A stretch of 64,000 nt of DNA from Parapedobacter sp037190485. GTDB lineage: Bacteria > Bacteroidota > Bacteroidia > Sphingobacteriales > Sphingobacteriaceae. The stretch's first letter is position 1. The number at the start of each line of letters is the position of its first letter. Under the pieces are notes generated by a model. That model saw only the letters and a list, made by a program, of their open reading frames with translations. It did not search any database and had not been told where the DNA came from. Both the position numbers and the translations under genes were made by a program. The stretch lies in contig JBBCJB010000003.1 of the NCBI GenBank assembly GCA_037190485.1, positions 186,001 to 250,000 of the forward strand, given 5' to 3'. Positions 8,362 through 15,591 of the stretch are shown here, one piece after another.

Positions 8362-9741
8362 ATGAACCTATCTCAGCTCATCATCATCGCATCGGCCTAC
8401 CTGTTGGTCGCCTGTAAGCCATCGGGCCACGATGCGCCGACCGAACACCGATTGGCGCTTGCGGGGCACGCCACGACGAGCCCGTACTTCACGGCCGACC
8501 AGGACGGCGCGCCCGTGCTTTGCTTCACGACCGTCGATAGCGCCAACGGGGTGCACCGCCTCGCCTACGCGCGCTACGATACGCAATCCGGGCGGTTCGG
8601 CGCGCCCATCACGGTGGCGGGCAGCGAGGGCACGAGCGCCTCGCCCGAAGGCATGGGAAAGATCGCGTTCAAAGCCGACGGATCGGTCGTCGCCGTTTTC
8701 GGGAAATCGTTCAACGACCCCAAAAACCGGTTCGCCGGAGCCATCTATTACACGGTATCGCAAGACGACGGCGCCAGTTGGACGGCACCGCGCTTTTTGC
8801 ATACCGACAGCGCCCGCACCTATGGCCGCCAGTTCTTCGACCTTGCCCGGCTCGGCAACGGCGAGGTCGGGGCCGTGTGGTTGGATGGGCGCGACCGTTC
8901 CATCAAGGGGTCGACGCTCTACTTCGCGGCAACCGACTCCACGCATGCTTTCGTGGCCGAGACCGCCGTGCACCGCGGCACCTGCGAGTGCTGCCGCACC
9001 GACCTGCTGGTCGATGGCGCGGGCAGCATCCACATCGCCTATCGCACCATCCTGTACCCCGCGGCTACCTTCGGCGAACAGGTACGCGACATGGCGTACG
9101 TGCGATCGGACGACCATGGCCTGTCGTTCACCGCCGAAGTGCCCATCAGTGCCGATCATTGGAAGGTACCGGGCTGCCCGCACACGGGGCCATCGCTGGC
9201 GTATGCGGGAAACGCCTTGCATGCCGTCTGGTTTACCGCTGGCGGGACCCCGGGGCTCTACTACACACGAAAAGCCGGTGCGGACCATCCGTTCGCATCG
9301 CGGAAACTACTCACCACCGAAGGGACGCACCCCCAACAGGTCGCCTTCGGCAGCGACACGCTGGCCGTGGTGTATGACCGGATGACCGTACAGCATGCCG
9401 ACTCCGGCTATGCAGCGGCGCACGGCGAAGGGCATGGCGACCCTATGGCCCACGATGCCGGCAACGGCCATCAGCATGGCGCGGCAGGCGCTCACGGTGC
9501 CGGCCATCATCACGGTGCCGGCCACGGCCAGGCACAGGGCCGTGCAAAATCCGGTATGGCTTCGACCGTCGAATTGAACTACGTCATCGGTGGTGAAGCC
9601 GGCACGCCGGTTTCCCTTTCCACTGCGCCCGGTATGCATCACCATCCCGTCATCGCCGATCTGGGCGACCGGCTGCTCGTGGCCTGGGTGTCGGAGCAGG
9701 GCGAATCACCGGAAATCGCGTATCGGCTTGTTCCGCGCTGA
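8362..9741 (+). CDS. BNR/sialidase-fold lipoprotein with Cys cluster and His-rich segment
   Basis: A 459-residue lipoprotein: lipobox LLVAC with Cys18 as the acylated residue. The body looks like a sialidase-type beta-propeller (Asp-box-like SQDDGASW near 133-140, a second at SDDHGLSF). Two features look metal-related: TCECC (C208, C210, C211) and a segment at 354-389 with ten or more His alternating with Gly/Ala. No sialidase Arg triad is obvious, so a glycosidase function is not supported. It starts seven bases after the TonB receptor stop, so the two are co-transcribed. A surface metal-capture or chaperone role is inferred. Confidence 0.75.
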   Translation: MNLSQLIIIASAYLLVACKPSGHDAPTEHRLALAGHATTSPYFTADQDGAPVLCFTTVDSANGVHRLAYARYDTQSGRFGAPITVAGSEGTSASPEGMGKIAFKADGSVVAVFGKSFNDPKNRFAGAIYYTVSQDDGASWTAPRFLHTDSARTYGRQFFDLARLGNGEVGAVWLDGRDRSIKGSTLYFAATDSTHAFVAETAVHRGTCECCRTDLLVDGAGSIHIAYRTILYPAATFGEQVRDMAYVRSDDHGLSFTAEVPISADHWKVPGCPHTGPSLAYAGNALHAVWFTAGGTPGLYYTRKAGADHPFASRKLLTTEGTHPQQVAFGSDTLAVVYDRMTVQHADSGYAAAHGEGHGDPMAHDAGNGHQHGAAGAHGAGHHHGAGHGQAQGRAKSGMASTVELNYVIGGEAGTPVSLSTAPGMHHHPVIADLGDRLLVAWVSEQGESPEIAYRLVPR

Positions 9742-9869
9742 TCCGCCCCAACTCGTCCTTGGTGCGGACCGTGGTTTTGGCTGCAATGAATCCGGCGGGT
9801 ATAGCGGTGATTTGGGCGAATTAACAGAAATTAACAACATCGTTATGCGCCCAATTTACTTATTTATCT

Positions 9870-9877
9870 TAAGTTTG
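9870..9877 (+). promoter_or_regulatory. -7 element (TAAGTTTG) upstream of the ArsC/Spx-like gene
   Basis: TAAGTTTG fits TAnnTTTG and lies 20 bases before the ATG at 9898. No convincing TTTG -33 element is visible at the right distance, so this is a partial match. Confidence 0.35.
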
Positions 9878-9897
9878 TCGTTTACGACTACGACAAT

Positions 9898-10251
9898 ATG
9901 CACGTTTACGGAATAAAGAATTGCAATACGGTCAAGAAAGCGACCGATTGGTTGGACGATCACGGTATCGCCTACACGTTCCATGATTTCAAGAAAGAGG
10001 GCGTATCGGCCGACAAATTGACCGCATGGGAAAAGCAGCTCGGGTGGGAGCCGCTGGTGAACAAACGCGGTACCACGTGGCGCAAGCTGGCTCCCGAAGA
10101 ACAGCAAGCCGTTGTCGACGCCGACTCGGCCAATGCCTTGATGCAATCGCATACAAGTGTCATCAAGCGCCCCGTAATCGAAAGTCCCAACGGGATCATC
10201 CTTGGATTCGACGAACAGGAGTACCGATCCAAATTGACTTCATTGGCATAA
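9898..10251 (+). CDS. ArsC/Spx-family protein (YffB-like thioredoxin fold)
   Basis: A 117-residue single-domain protein. The N-terminal MHVYGIKNCNTVKKA carries a lone Cys9 in the place used by ArsC, with no CXXC. The late VIKRPVIE supplies the conserved Arg-Pro found in ArsC and YffB. Length and motifs fit the YffB/Spx branch rather than classical arsenate reductases, and no ars genes are nearby. Likely a small cytosolic thiol oxidoreductase, possibly glutathione- or low-molecular-weight-thiol-dependent; the true substrate is unknown. The next gene starts 22 bp downstream. Confidence 0.85.
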   Translation: MHVYGIKNCNTVKKATDWLDDHGIAYTFHDFKKEGVSADKLTAWEKQLGWEPLVNKRGTTWRKLAPEEQQAVVDADSANALMQSHTSVIKRPVIESPNGIILGFDEQEYRSKLTSLA

Positions 10252-10273
10252 ACGCAAACCAATACCCCATCAC

Positions 10274-12244
10274 ATGAACAGCAGCATGAAAGCCGGATTC
10301 CTCAGCGCCGCATTGTTGGTTGGCCTTTCGCCCATAGCGGGATGGTCTCAACCCACGGAAAGCAAGTACGACTACGTCGAAGCGTTCAACCCATTCTTCT
10401 ATACCAGCAACGGCACCGAATACCGGTCGGCCAGTGGCATGCCCGGCCCCAAGTACTGGCAGAACGCCGTCGACTACAAGATTTCCGCGCGGCTGGATGA
10501 CGAAACCAATCGCATCACGGCCACCGTGACGCTCGAATACACGAACAACAGCCCCGATGCGCTTGACTTCATCTGGCTCCAACTGGATCAGAACATGTTT
10601 TCGAAGGAAGGCCGCGGCCGACAGATCGTACCGCTCACCCGAAGCCGTTACGGCAATGCGCTGTCTGATTTCGACGGTGGCTACGACATCAAGTCGGTCA
10701 AATTCGGCAACGGGAACGCCGCCGAACACCACATCGACGATACGCGGATGCAGGTATTCCTACCCGAACCGCTGCAACCAAACGGCGGGAAGACCTCCAT
10801 CAGCATCGACTATTCATACACCGTACCCACCCATGGCGCCGATCGCACCAGCGTGCTCGAGACGCAGAACGGCAAGATCTTTGCGATCGCGCAGTGGTTC
10901 CCGCGTGTGGCCGTATACGATGACATCTTGGGCTGGAACGTGCAGCCGTATACCGGGCCGGGAGAATTCTACCTGGAATTCGGCGATTACGAGGTGGATA
11001 TCACCGCCCCGGCCAACCACATCGTGGTGTTTGGCGGAGAGCTGCTGAATCCAGGCGAAGTCTATACCCCTGAACAGGTGAAACGCCTGCAGCAAGCAAA
11101 GGAAAGCGACAAAACCGTCATCATCCGGTCGGCCGCCGAGGTGACGCAGCCAACCTCCCGCCCACAGGGCAAAAAGGAACTGACCTGGAAATTCCGGCTC
11201 GAAAAATCGCATGACGTCGCCTGGGCATCGTCGCCCGCGTTCATCGTGGATGGCGCGAAAATAAACCTCCCCAGCGGGAAATCGGCATTGGCGATGTCGG
11301 CCTACCCCGTCGAAAGCAATGGCGGCAATGCCTGGGAGCGTTCCACCGAATACACGAAGGCGTCGATCGAATTCTACTCGGGCTACCTGATGGAATACCC
11401 CTACCCCGTCGCCATCAACGTGGCAGCCGAGATCGGTGGAATGGAATACCCGGCCATCGTGTTTTGCAGCCATAAATCGAAGGCGGCCGGACTATGGGGC
11501 GTTACCGATCACGAATTCGGCCACATCTGGTTCCCGATGATCGTGGGCAGCAACGAACGGCTGCATGCCTGGATGGACGAAGGGTTCAATACCTTCATCA
11601 ATGACCTGTCTACGGAAGCGTTCAACGGCGGCGAGTACCACCGCCCGATGGGCGATGCCAACCGGATGGCACAGGCGCTCACCCGGCCGGATCTCGAACC
11701 CGTGATGAGCGCACCCCAGAACATGCAGGAGCGAAACATCGGCGCGCTGGCCTATCACAAACCCGGATTCGGCCTCACGCTGCTTCGCAACGAAATCCTC
11801 GGCCCTGAGCGATTCGATCGCGCGTTCAAGACCTACCTGCACCGATGGGCGTACAAGCACCCCACGCCGGACGACTTCTTCCGCACCATGGAAAACGTGG
11901 CCGGCGAAAACCTCAATTGGTTCTGGCGTGGCTGGTTCAAATACAATTGGCGGCTGGACCAAGCAATCGGCCAGGTCGGGTACTTCGAAAACAATCCCGC
12001 CAGGGGCGTGGTCGTCACCATCCACAACCTGGAGCGGTTGCCCATGCCCGTGGTGGTGGACATCACCACGAAAAGCGGCGAAACCCATCGGGTGAAGCTT
12101 CCGGTCGAGATCTGGGAGCGCAACCGTTCGTGGACATTCCGCCACCCCACCACCGAAGAGGTGGTATCGGTGCAGCTGGATCCAGACAAGGTATTCCCCG
12201 ATCACAATCCAGACAATAATCGCTGGGAAGCCCCGGCCCCATAG
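10274..12244 (+). CDS. M1-family zinc metallopeptidase, secreted
   Basis: A 656-residue gluzincin with an N-terminal signal peptide (ending near GWSQ). The catalytic set is complete: HEFGH (413-417) and, eighteen residues later, E436 in WMDEGFNTF. GGMEYP (388-393) is the substrate-recognition strand equivalent to GAMEN of aminopeptidase N. The N-terminal beta-sandwich typical of M1 occupies about 45-290. The ERAP-type C-terminal helical domain is short. It likely trims peptides in the periplasm or at the surface. A carboxypeptidase-regulatory-like gene follows after 25 bp, probably co-transcribed. Confidence 0.92.
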   Translation: MNSSMKAGFLSAALLVGLSPIAGWSQPTESKYDYVEAFNPFFYTSNGTEYRSASGMPGPKYWQNAVDYKISARLDDETNRITATVTLEYTNNSPDALDFIWLQLDQNMFSKEGRGRQIVPLTRSRYGNALSDFDGGYDIKSVKFGNGNAAEHHIDDTRMQVFLPEPLQPNGGKTSISIDYSYTVPTHGADRTSVLETQNGKIFAIAQWFPRVAVYDDILGWNVQPYTGPGEFYLEFGDYEVDITAPANHIVVFGGELLNPGEVYTPEQVKRLQQAKESDKTVIIRSAAEVTQPTSRPQGKKELTWKFRLEKSHDVAWASSPAFIVDGAKINLPSGKSALAMSAYPVESNGGNAWERSTEYTKASIEFYSGYLMEYPYPVAINVAAEIGGMEYPAIVFCSHKSKAAGLWGVTDHEFGHIWFPMIVGSNERLHAWMDEGFNTFINDLSTEAFNGGEYHRPMGDANRMAQALTRPDLEPVMSAPQNMQERNIGALAYHKPGFGLTLLRNEILGPERFDRAFKTYLHRWAYKHPTPDDFFRTMENVAGENLNWFWRGWFKYNWRLDQAIGQVGYFENNPARGVVVTIHNLERLPMPVVVDITTKSGETHRVKLPVEIWERNRSWTFRHPTTEEVVSVQLDPDKVFPDHNPDNNRWEAPAP

Positions 12245-12269
12245 CTTACGCAAAAAAAAATCCTAGCAG

Positions 12270-13040
12270 ATGCAGTACCTCACGCAACGCACACCGGCTT
12301 CGCTGGCCCGCTTCATCGTGGCACCGATCGTCATCTTGGTTTCACTGGCTTCCCTGGGTTCATCGTACGCCCAGGACACCGTGTTGACGGGGTTCGTGCT
12401 TGAACTGGATAGCGGCGAGCCGCTGCCGCACGTGGATATCAAGGACCTGAAAACCGGCGTGCGCGCAAGGAGCGGCCAAGACGGCAAGTTCAGCATCCGC
12501 GTAGACCGGAATGGACGGCTGGAATTCGAATATCCCGGATACCGCACCGACACCCTCGTGGTCATCGAGTTTGACATCAAGCGCGTATACCTCACGCCCA
12601 ACGGCAGCAACATCCGGCTCGACGAGGTGCAGATCCAAGCCATGACGGATAGCCGGTTGGCCACGGAAATCAAACGCGCGCAGGAAGAAGGGCAATTCGC
12701 CGAGACCTCGCAGCAACGCGGCGGTGTACGCGTTTCCCCGTCGCGATGGTTCGGCGCTAAGGGCCGACAGGCCCGCTTGCGATATCAGCTCCTGCTCGCC
12801 GAGCAGGAACGGCGGAAAATAGATGCCCGTTTCACGCCACAAGCCATCACGGCCGTCACACCGCTGGCCGGTGAAGACCTCGAACTGTTCATGACCAAGT
12901 ACCGGCCGACGGTCGAGTTCCTCTCGACGGCCGACGAAGCGGATCTAAGGCTCTACATCATGGATCGCTACGCCGAATTCAAGGAACTCACGCCGCAGCA
13001 ACGCGCGGAAATCAAGGCACCGAAACGAACGGAGCCTTGA
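12270..13040 (+). CDS. Carboxypeptidase-regulatory-like domain protein, secreted
   Basis: 256 residues with a signal peptide (cleavage likely after SSYAQ). A CarboxypepD_reg-like beta-sandwich follows (about 31-105, LTGFVLELDSGEPLPHVDIKDLKTGVRARSGQ... pattern with a GYRTD turn). The rest is a charged, helical region without recognisable motifs. Such proteins in Bacteroidota usually sit in the periplasm or outer membrane. There is no barrel, so this is not a receptor. It ends one base before the convergent yceI-like stop. Confidence 0.7.
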   Translation: MQYLTQRTPASLARFIVAPIVILVSLASLGSSYAQDTVLTGFVLELDSGEPLPHVDIKDLKTGVRARSGQDGKFSIRVDRNGRLEFEYPGYRTDTLVVIEFDIKRVYLTPNGSNIRLDEVQIQAMTDSRLATEIKRAQEEGQFAETSQQRGGVRVSPSRWFGAKGRQARLRYQLLLAEQERRKIDARFTPQAITAVTPLAGEDLELFMTKYRPTVEFLSTADEADLRLYIMDRYAEFKELTPQQRAEIKAPKRTEP

Positions 13041-13041
13041 G

Positions 13042-13575
13042 CTACCGCTTGGTGACCGGAACGACCAATTCCACGTCGATGGTTTCGCCGATGCGCTTTT
13101 TTTCCAAGTTGTAATCTTTGCGGTTCACGGAGAATTCGCCACGGAACGAGCCCTCGGCCTCCGAGCCTTCGAACGTGAACGGGATGGAAACCGGCCGTGA
13201 TACGCCCTTGATGGTGAGCTGCCCATCGGCGAGGAAGCCCGTGCCGGAGGGCTTGATTGCCGTCGACACAAAACGGATGGTGGGATAGCGATCCGCATCC
13301 AGGAAATCCTCGGCCTTGGCGTGCCGGTTCTTCAGCCCCAGCCCCGTGTTGATCGTGTGTACATCCACCGTGACGTCGAAACGCGCGCGGGCAAGATCGT
13401 TCCGATCGAAATCGATCGTCCCTTTCAATCCCTTGATCGTACCGGAGGCACCCTTGGTGCTGAACTTGATCGCATAGTCGTCTTCGTTGACCTGCCATCC
13501 CACCACGTAGGCGGTAGTGAATGCCAACACGAGCAGCATGCAAGCGGTGGCGGCATGGAAAATTACCTTTTTCAT
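13042..13575 (-). CDS. YceI-family periplasmic lipid-binding-like protein
   Basis: A 177-residue protein: hydrophobic signal segment (about 3-25), then the YceI beta-barrel with YAIKFSTKGASGTIKGLKGTIDFD, FLDADRYPTIRFVS and GQLTIKGVSRPVSIPF, all hallmark strands. YceI barrels bind isoprenoid chains in the periplasm. A GTG six bases upstream could start translation, but ATG 13575 gives the usual M-K-K signal start. The following gene on this strand is unrelated. Confidence 0.92.
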   Translation of the reverse strand: MKKVIFHAATACMLLVLAFTTAYVVGWQVNEDDYAIKFSTKGASGTIKGLKGTIDFDRNDLARARFDVTVDVHTINTGLGLKNRHAKAEDFLDADRYPTIRFVSTAIKPSGTGFLADGQLTIKGVSRPVSIPFTFEGSEAEGSFRGEFSVNRKDYNLEKKRIGETIDVELVVPVTKR

Positions 13576-13593
13576 ATACACTGTAGTTTAATT

Positions 13594-13815
13594 TCAGCCA
13601 TCGGCATCGCCCCGAGCGCCGTTGACCACGCCGACCAGGTCGCACAAGTGCCAGTAGCTGGGGCACTTGTTCGGATCGCCCTTCCATTCCCTGACTACGT
13701 CAAAGTTAACTTCCAGGAATTTTTTGGGATCCTCGATCCTAGTCGCCGGATTCAGCATGGTGTCCGGGGGGACGGGATGGGTATCGAAGAATTCTTCGAG
13801 TTGTTCAATGGTCAT
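13594..13815 (-). CDS. Small DUF6965-like protein
   Basis: 73 residues beginning MTIEQLEEFFDTHPVPPDTMLNPATRI, followed by PKKFLEVNFDVVREW and a PSYWHLCDL motif, which resembles the small Bacteroidota family DUF6965 (an eeLeefl...lp..i.L......I.D..kFv.shl pattern). Two further ATGs (13833, 13827) could extend it by a few residues. Function unknown. It lies between yceI and the VOC gene on the same strand. Confidence 0.65.
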   Translation of the reverse strand: MTIEQLEEFFDTHPVPPDTMLNPATRIEDPKKFLEVNFDVVREWKGDPNKCPSYWHLCDLVGVVNGARGDADG

Positions 13816-13849
13816 TGCAGTAAACATAGTCATTTCAAGTCATTCCGGT

Positions 13850-14206
13850 TCATACGCTTTGTCCGAACGTCAACAGGTTGTGATCGGGATCCAGCAGGTG
13901 GAATTCCCGTTGGCCCCACGGCCGGGTCTGCAAGGCACCGTTCGGATGGATGGGGATGCCGCTGTCTAGCATGGCCCTGTAGAGTTCATCCACCCCATCC
14001 GTACGGATGTACACCTGCCCGTCGTTTTCGGCCGGATCAAGCCCCCGGAACAGGAAGAAATGGAGCTGTACGTTTTCCTTTTCGACGATCAGGTACTCGT
14101 CGTACGCATCGTTGTCAACTTGTTTGAAACCCAGCGTGGCCACGTAGTAAGCCTGCGTGATCGCTTTGTCGCGCATGGGCAATTTCGGGTGTACGGATGT
14201 GAGCAT
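13850..14206 (-). CDS. VOC-superfamily (glyoxalase/bleomycin-resistance-like) protein
   Basis: 118 residues forming a beta-alpha-beta-beta-beta pattern typical of one VOC domain pair: MRDKAITQAYYVATLGFKQVD, YLIVEKENVQLHFFLF, and the closing GQREFHLLDPDHNLLTFGQ, where the conserved DPDGN-like turn is seen. Proteins of this bleomycin-resistance type bind or modify small hydrophobic compounds; no specific substrate can be named. ATG 14206 is preferred over upstream in-frame codons because it starts right before the first strand. Confidence 0.8.
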   Translation of the reverse strand: MLTSVHPKLPMRDKAITQAYYVATLGFKQVDNDAYDEYLIVEKENVQLHFFLFRGLDPAENDGQVYIRTDGVDELYRAMLDSGIPIHPNGALQTRPWGQREFHLLDPDHNLLTFGQSV

Positions 14207-14267
14207 GGCGATAAAGATAGGAAGATTACGTGGGATATCGGCGCAATATAGCTGCAACGCAGATTAA

Positions 14268-14447
14268 CTGCGTCGCTCAGCCCCTTGCGCAAAGGCCGCA
14301 GCCAGCTGTTGTGGGGTGGCTACAACGAAAAACGCCAGGCACTACGTAGGTAATCCAGCAGATTTGCTGTGTCGCTCAGCCCCATGCTCATGGCCACAGC
14401 GAGAATAGTTGGCTGCGTCGCTCAGCCCCAGACCCATGGCCACAGCC
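14268..14447 (-). repeat. Three copies of a hairpin-forming repeat unit
   Basis: Units at 14268-14301, 14366-14400 and 14411-14447 all contain GTCGCTCAGCCCC and end in GGCC(A/G)CAG on the plus strand. Each closes an outer stem of five or more pairs (CTGCG/CGCAG, CTGTG/CACAG, CTGCG/CACAG). The first two stems differ by a compensatory change. The third pairs fully only on the minus strand, using a G-U. This points to a structure read from the minus strand. Between stems lie smaller hairpins, for example CCATG-CT-CATGG. Confidence 0.7.
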
Positions 14448-14493
14448 ATCTGCGGAGGGGGTGGCTACAACGAAAAAACGCCAGGCACTACGT
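14313..14493. repeat. Two near-identical copies of a 35/36-base block
   Basis: Blocks 14313-14347 and 14458-14493 begin GGGGTGGCTACAACG and end CCAGGCACTACGT. They differ only by one A in an A run. Each follows a copy of the hairpin unit, so the larger duplicated module is about 80 bases. Only the second copy keeps the downstream arm that completes a terminator hairpin; the first is truncated. Confidence 0.8.
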
Positions 14494-14506
14494 GCCTGAT
14501 TTTTTC
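14473..14506. terminator. Bidirectional intrinsic terminator
   Basis: CAGGCAC (14482-14488), a three-base loop and GTGCCTG (14492-14498) form a perfect 7-bp stem with an A run before it and a T run after it. It can therefore stop transcription on either strand. Confidence 0.7.
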
Positions 14507-14552
14507 ATTTTCGGGGTTACGCTTAAGCGAGCTTAGCGTCCCCCCTAAAATG

Positions 14553-14583
14553 AAAAAACCCTTGCTTTCGCAAGGGCGTTTTT
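14553..14583 (-). terminator. Terminator of tRNA-Leu
   Basis: CCCTTGC (14559-14565), TTTC loop, GCAAGGG (14570-14576), with an A6 run before it and CGTTTTT after it. It lies seven bases past the 3' end of the minus-strand tRNA, where a minus-strand transcript would carry a U run. Confidence 0.8.
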
Positions 14584-14589
14584 CGTTGG

Positions 14590-14673
14590 TGCGGAAGAGC
14601 AGATTCGAACTGCCACGCCTGGTTAGGCGCCACCCCCTCAAGATGGTGCGTCTACCAATTTCGCCACTTCCGC
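14590..14673 (-). tRNA. tRNA-Leu (anticodon GAG)
   Basis: The reverse complement folds as a class II tRNA: acceptor GCGGAAG/CTTCCGC, D-arm GAAATTGGTAGAC, an anticodon loop with GAG flanked by T33 and G37 on a 5-bp stem, a long variable arm, and GTTCGAATC in the T arm. No CCA is encoded. The long variable arm and GAG anticodon identify leucine (CUC/CUU codons). Confidence 0.95.
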
Positions 14674-14711
14674 CTGAGGATTTGATGGCGCAAACATAAG
14701 GGAATTTTTTA

Positions 14712-15587
14712 TTATTTCAAATGTTTATCGATCAGTGTTTGGATAATCCCATCAACCAACCCCACGCGGGGCACGATGACCTGCCGCAGGTGACCGTACT
14801 TCATCACCGTGAGGAAAATCTCGCAGGCCGGGATGATCACGTCCGCGCGATCGTTGTTCAACCCGAGCACGTTGATGCGATCCTTGAGCGAAAATGAATT
14901 GAGGTATTCGTACAACGACTTCAGTTTGGCGTACGAGATGGGTTTGTCTTCCTTTTCGCTGGCGAGCCGCGACAGCTTGTTGATGTTGCCGCCGGTGCCG
15001 ATGCCGTACACGGTCTTGAACTCGCGCGTATGCGTTTTCACCCAGGTTTTCATTTCTTCCCACGTCTCTTCCTTGTCTTGGTTGTCCAGGATTCGGATGG
15101 TGCCGATATTGAACGATGCCGAAGCGATCCAGCTGTTCTCGGCGAAAAGGGATAACTCGGTACTGCCGCCACCCACATCGATGTACAGATAGGCCTTCTT
15201 ATTGCCCAAATGGCTTTCGACATGGCTGTTATAAATGATGCTGGCTTCCTCGCTCCCGGCGATGATTTTCAGGTCTATGCCAGCAGCCTTGACAGCCTTG
15301 ATCAATTCACCGCCGTTCTGGGCCTCGCGCATGGCCGACGTGGCACACGCCATGTATTCGCTCACCTTGTAGACATCCATCAGGTTCCGGAACGCCGACA
15401 TCGTTTTTACCAGGTCGGTCGATTTGGACGCCGAAATGTTGCGGTCGATGAACGCGTCGTCGCCGAGGCGTAGCGGCACACGTACAAAGGTGTTCTTTTT
15501 GAATGATGGGATATCGTTGTTCTGGATAATGTCGGCAATCAAGAGCCTGACTGCGTTCGATCCGATGTCTATTGCTGCGTACCTCAC
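14712..15587 (-). CDS. ppx: Ppx/GppA-family exopolyphosphatase
   Basis: 291 residues covering only the two actin-like ATPase-fold domains of Ppx/GppA (the long Escherichia coli form has extra C-terminal domains). Signatures: AAIDIGSNAVRLLI (4-17), YLYIDVGGGSTELSLF, and YGIGTGGNI. It hydrolyses terminal phosphates of polyphosphate or the 5'-phosphate of pppGpp. Translation starts at a GTG four bases after the ppk stop, so the pair form an operon that makes and degrades polyphosphate. Confidence 0.92.
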   Translation of the reverse strand: MRYAAIDIGSNAVRLLIADIIQNNDIPSFKKNTFVRVPLRLGDDAFIDRNISASKSTDLVKTMSAFRNLMDVYKVSEYMACATSAMREAQNGGELIKAVKAAGIDLKIIAGSEEASIIYNSHVESHLGNKKAYLYIDVGGGSTELSLFAENSWIASASFNIGTIRILDNQDKEETWEEMKTWVKTHTREFKTVYGIGTGGNINKLSRLASEKEDKPISYAKLKSLYEYLNSFSLKDRINVLGLNNDRADVIIPACEIFLTVMKYGHLRQVIVPRVGLVDGIIQTLIDKHLK

Positions 15588-15591
15588 GTTT

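Noticed and set aside
8362..9741. Sialidase
   Set aside because: Asp-box turns are present, but the catalytic Arg triad and Tyr/Glu pair were not found; the His-rich and TCECC segments point elsewhere.
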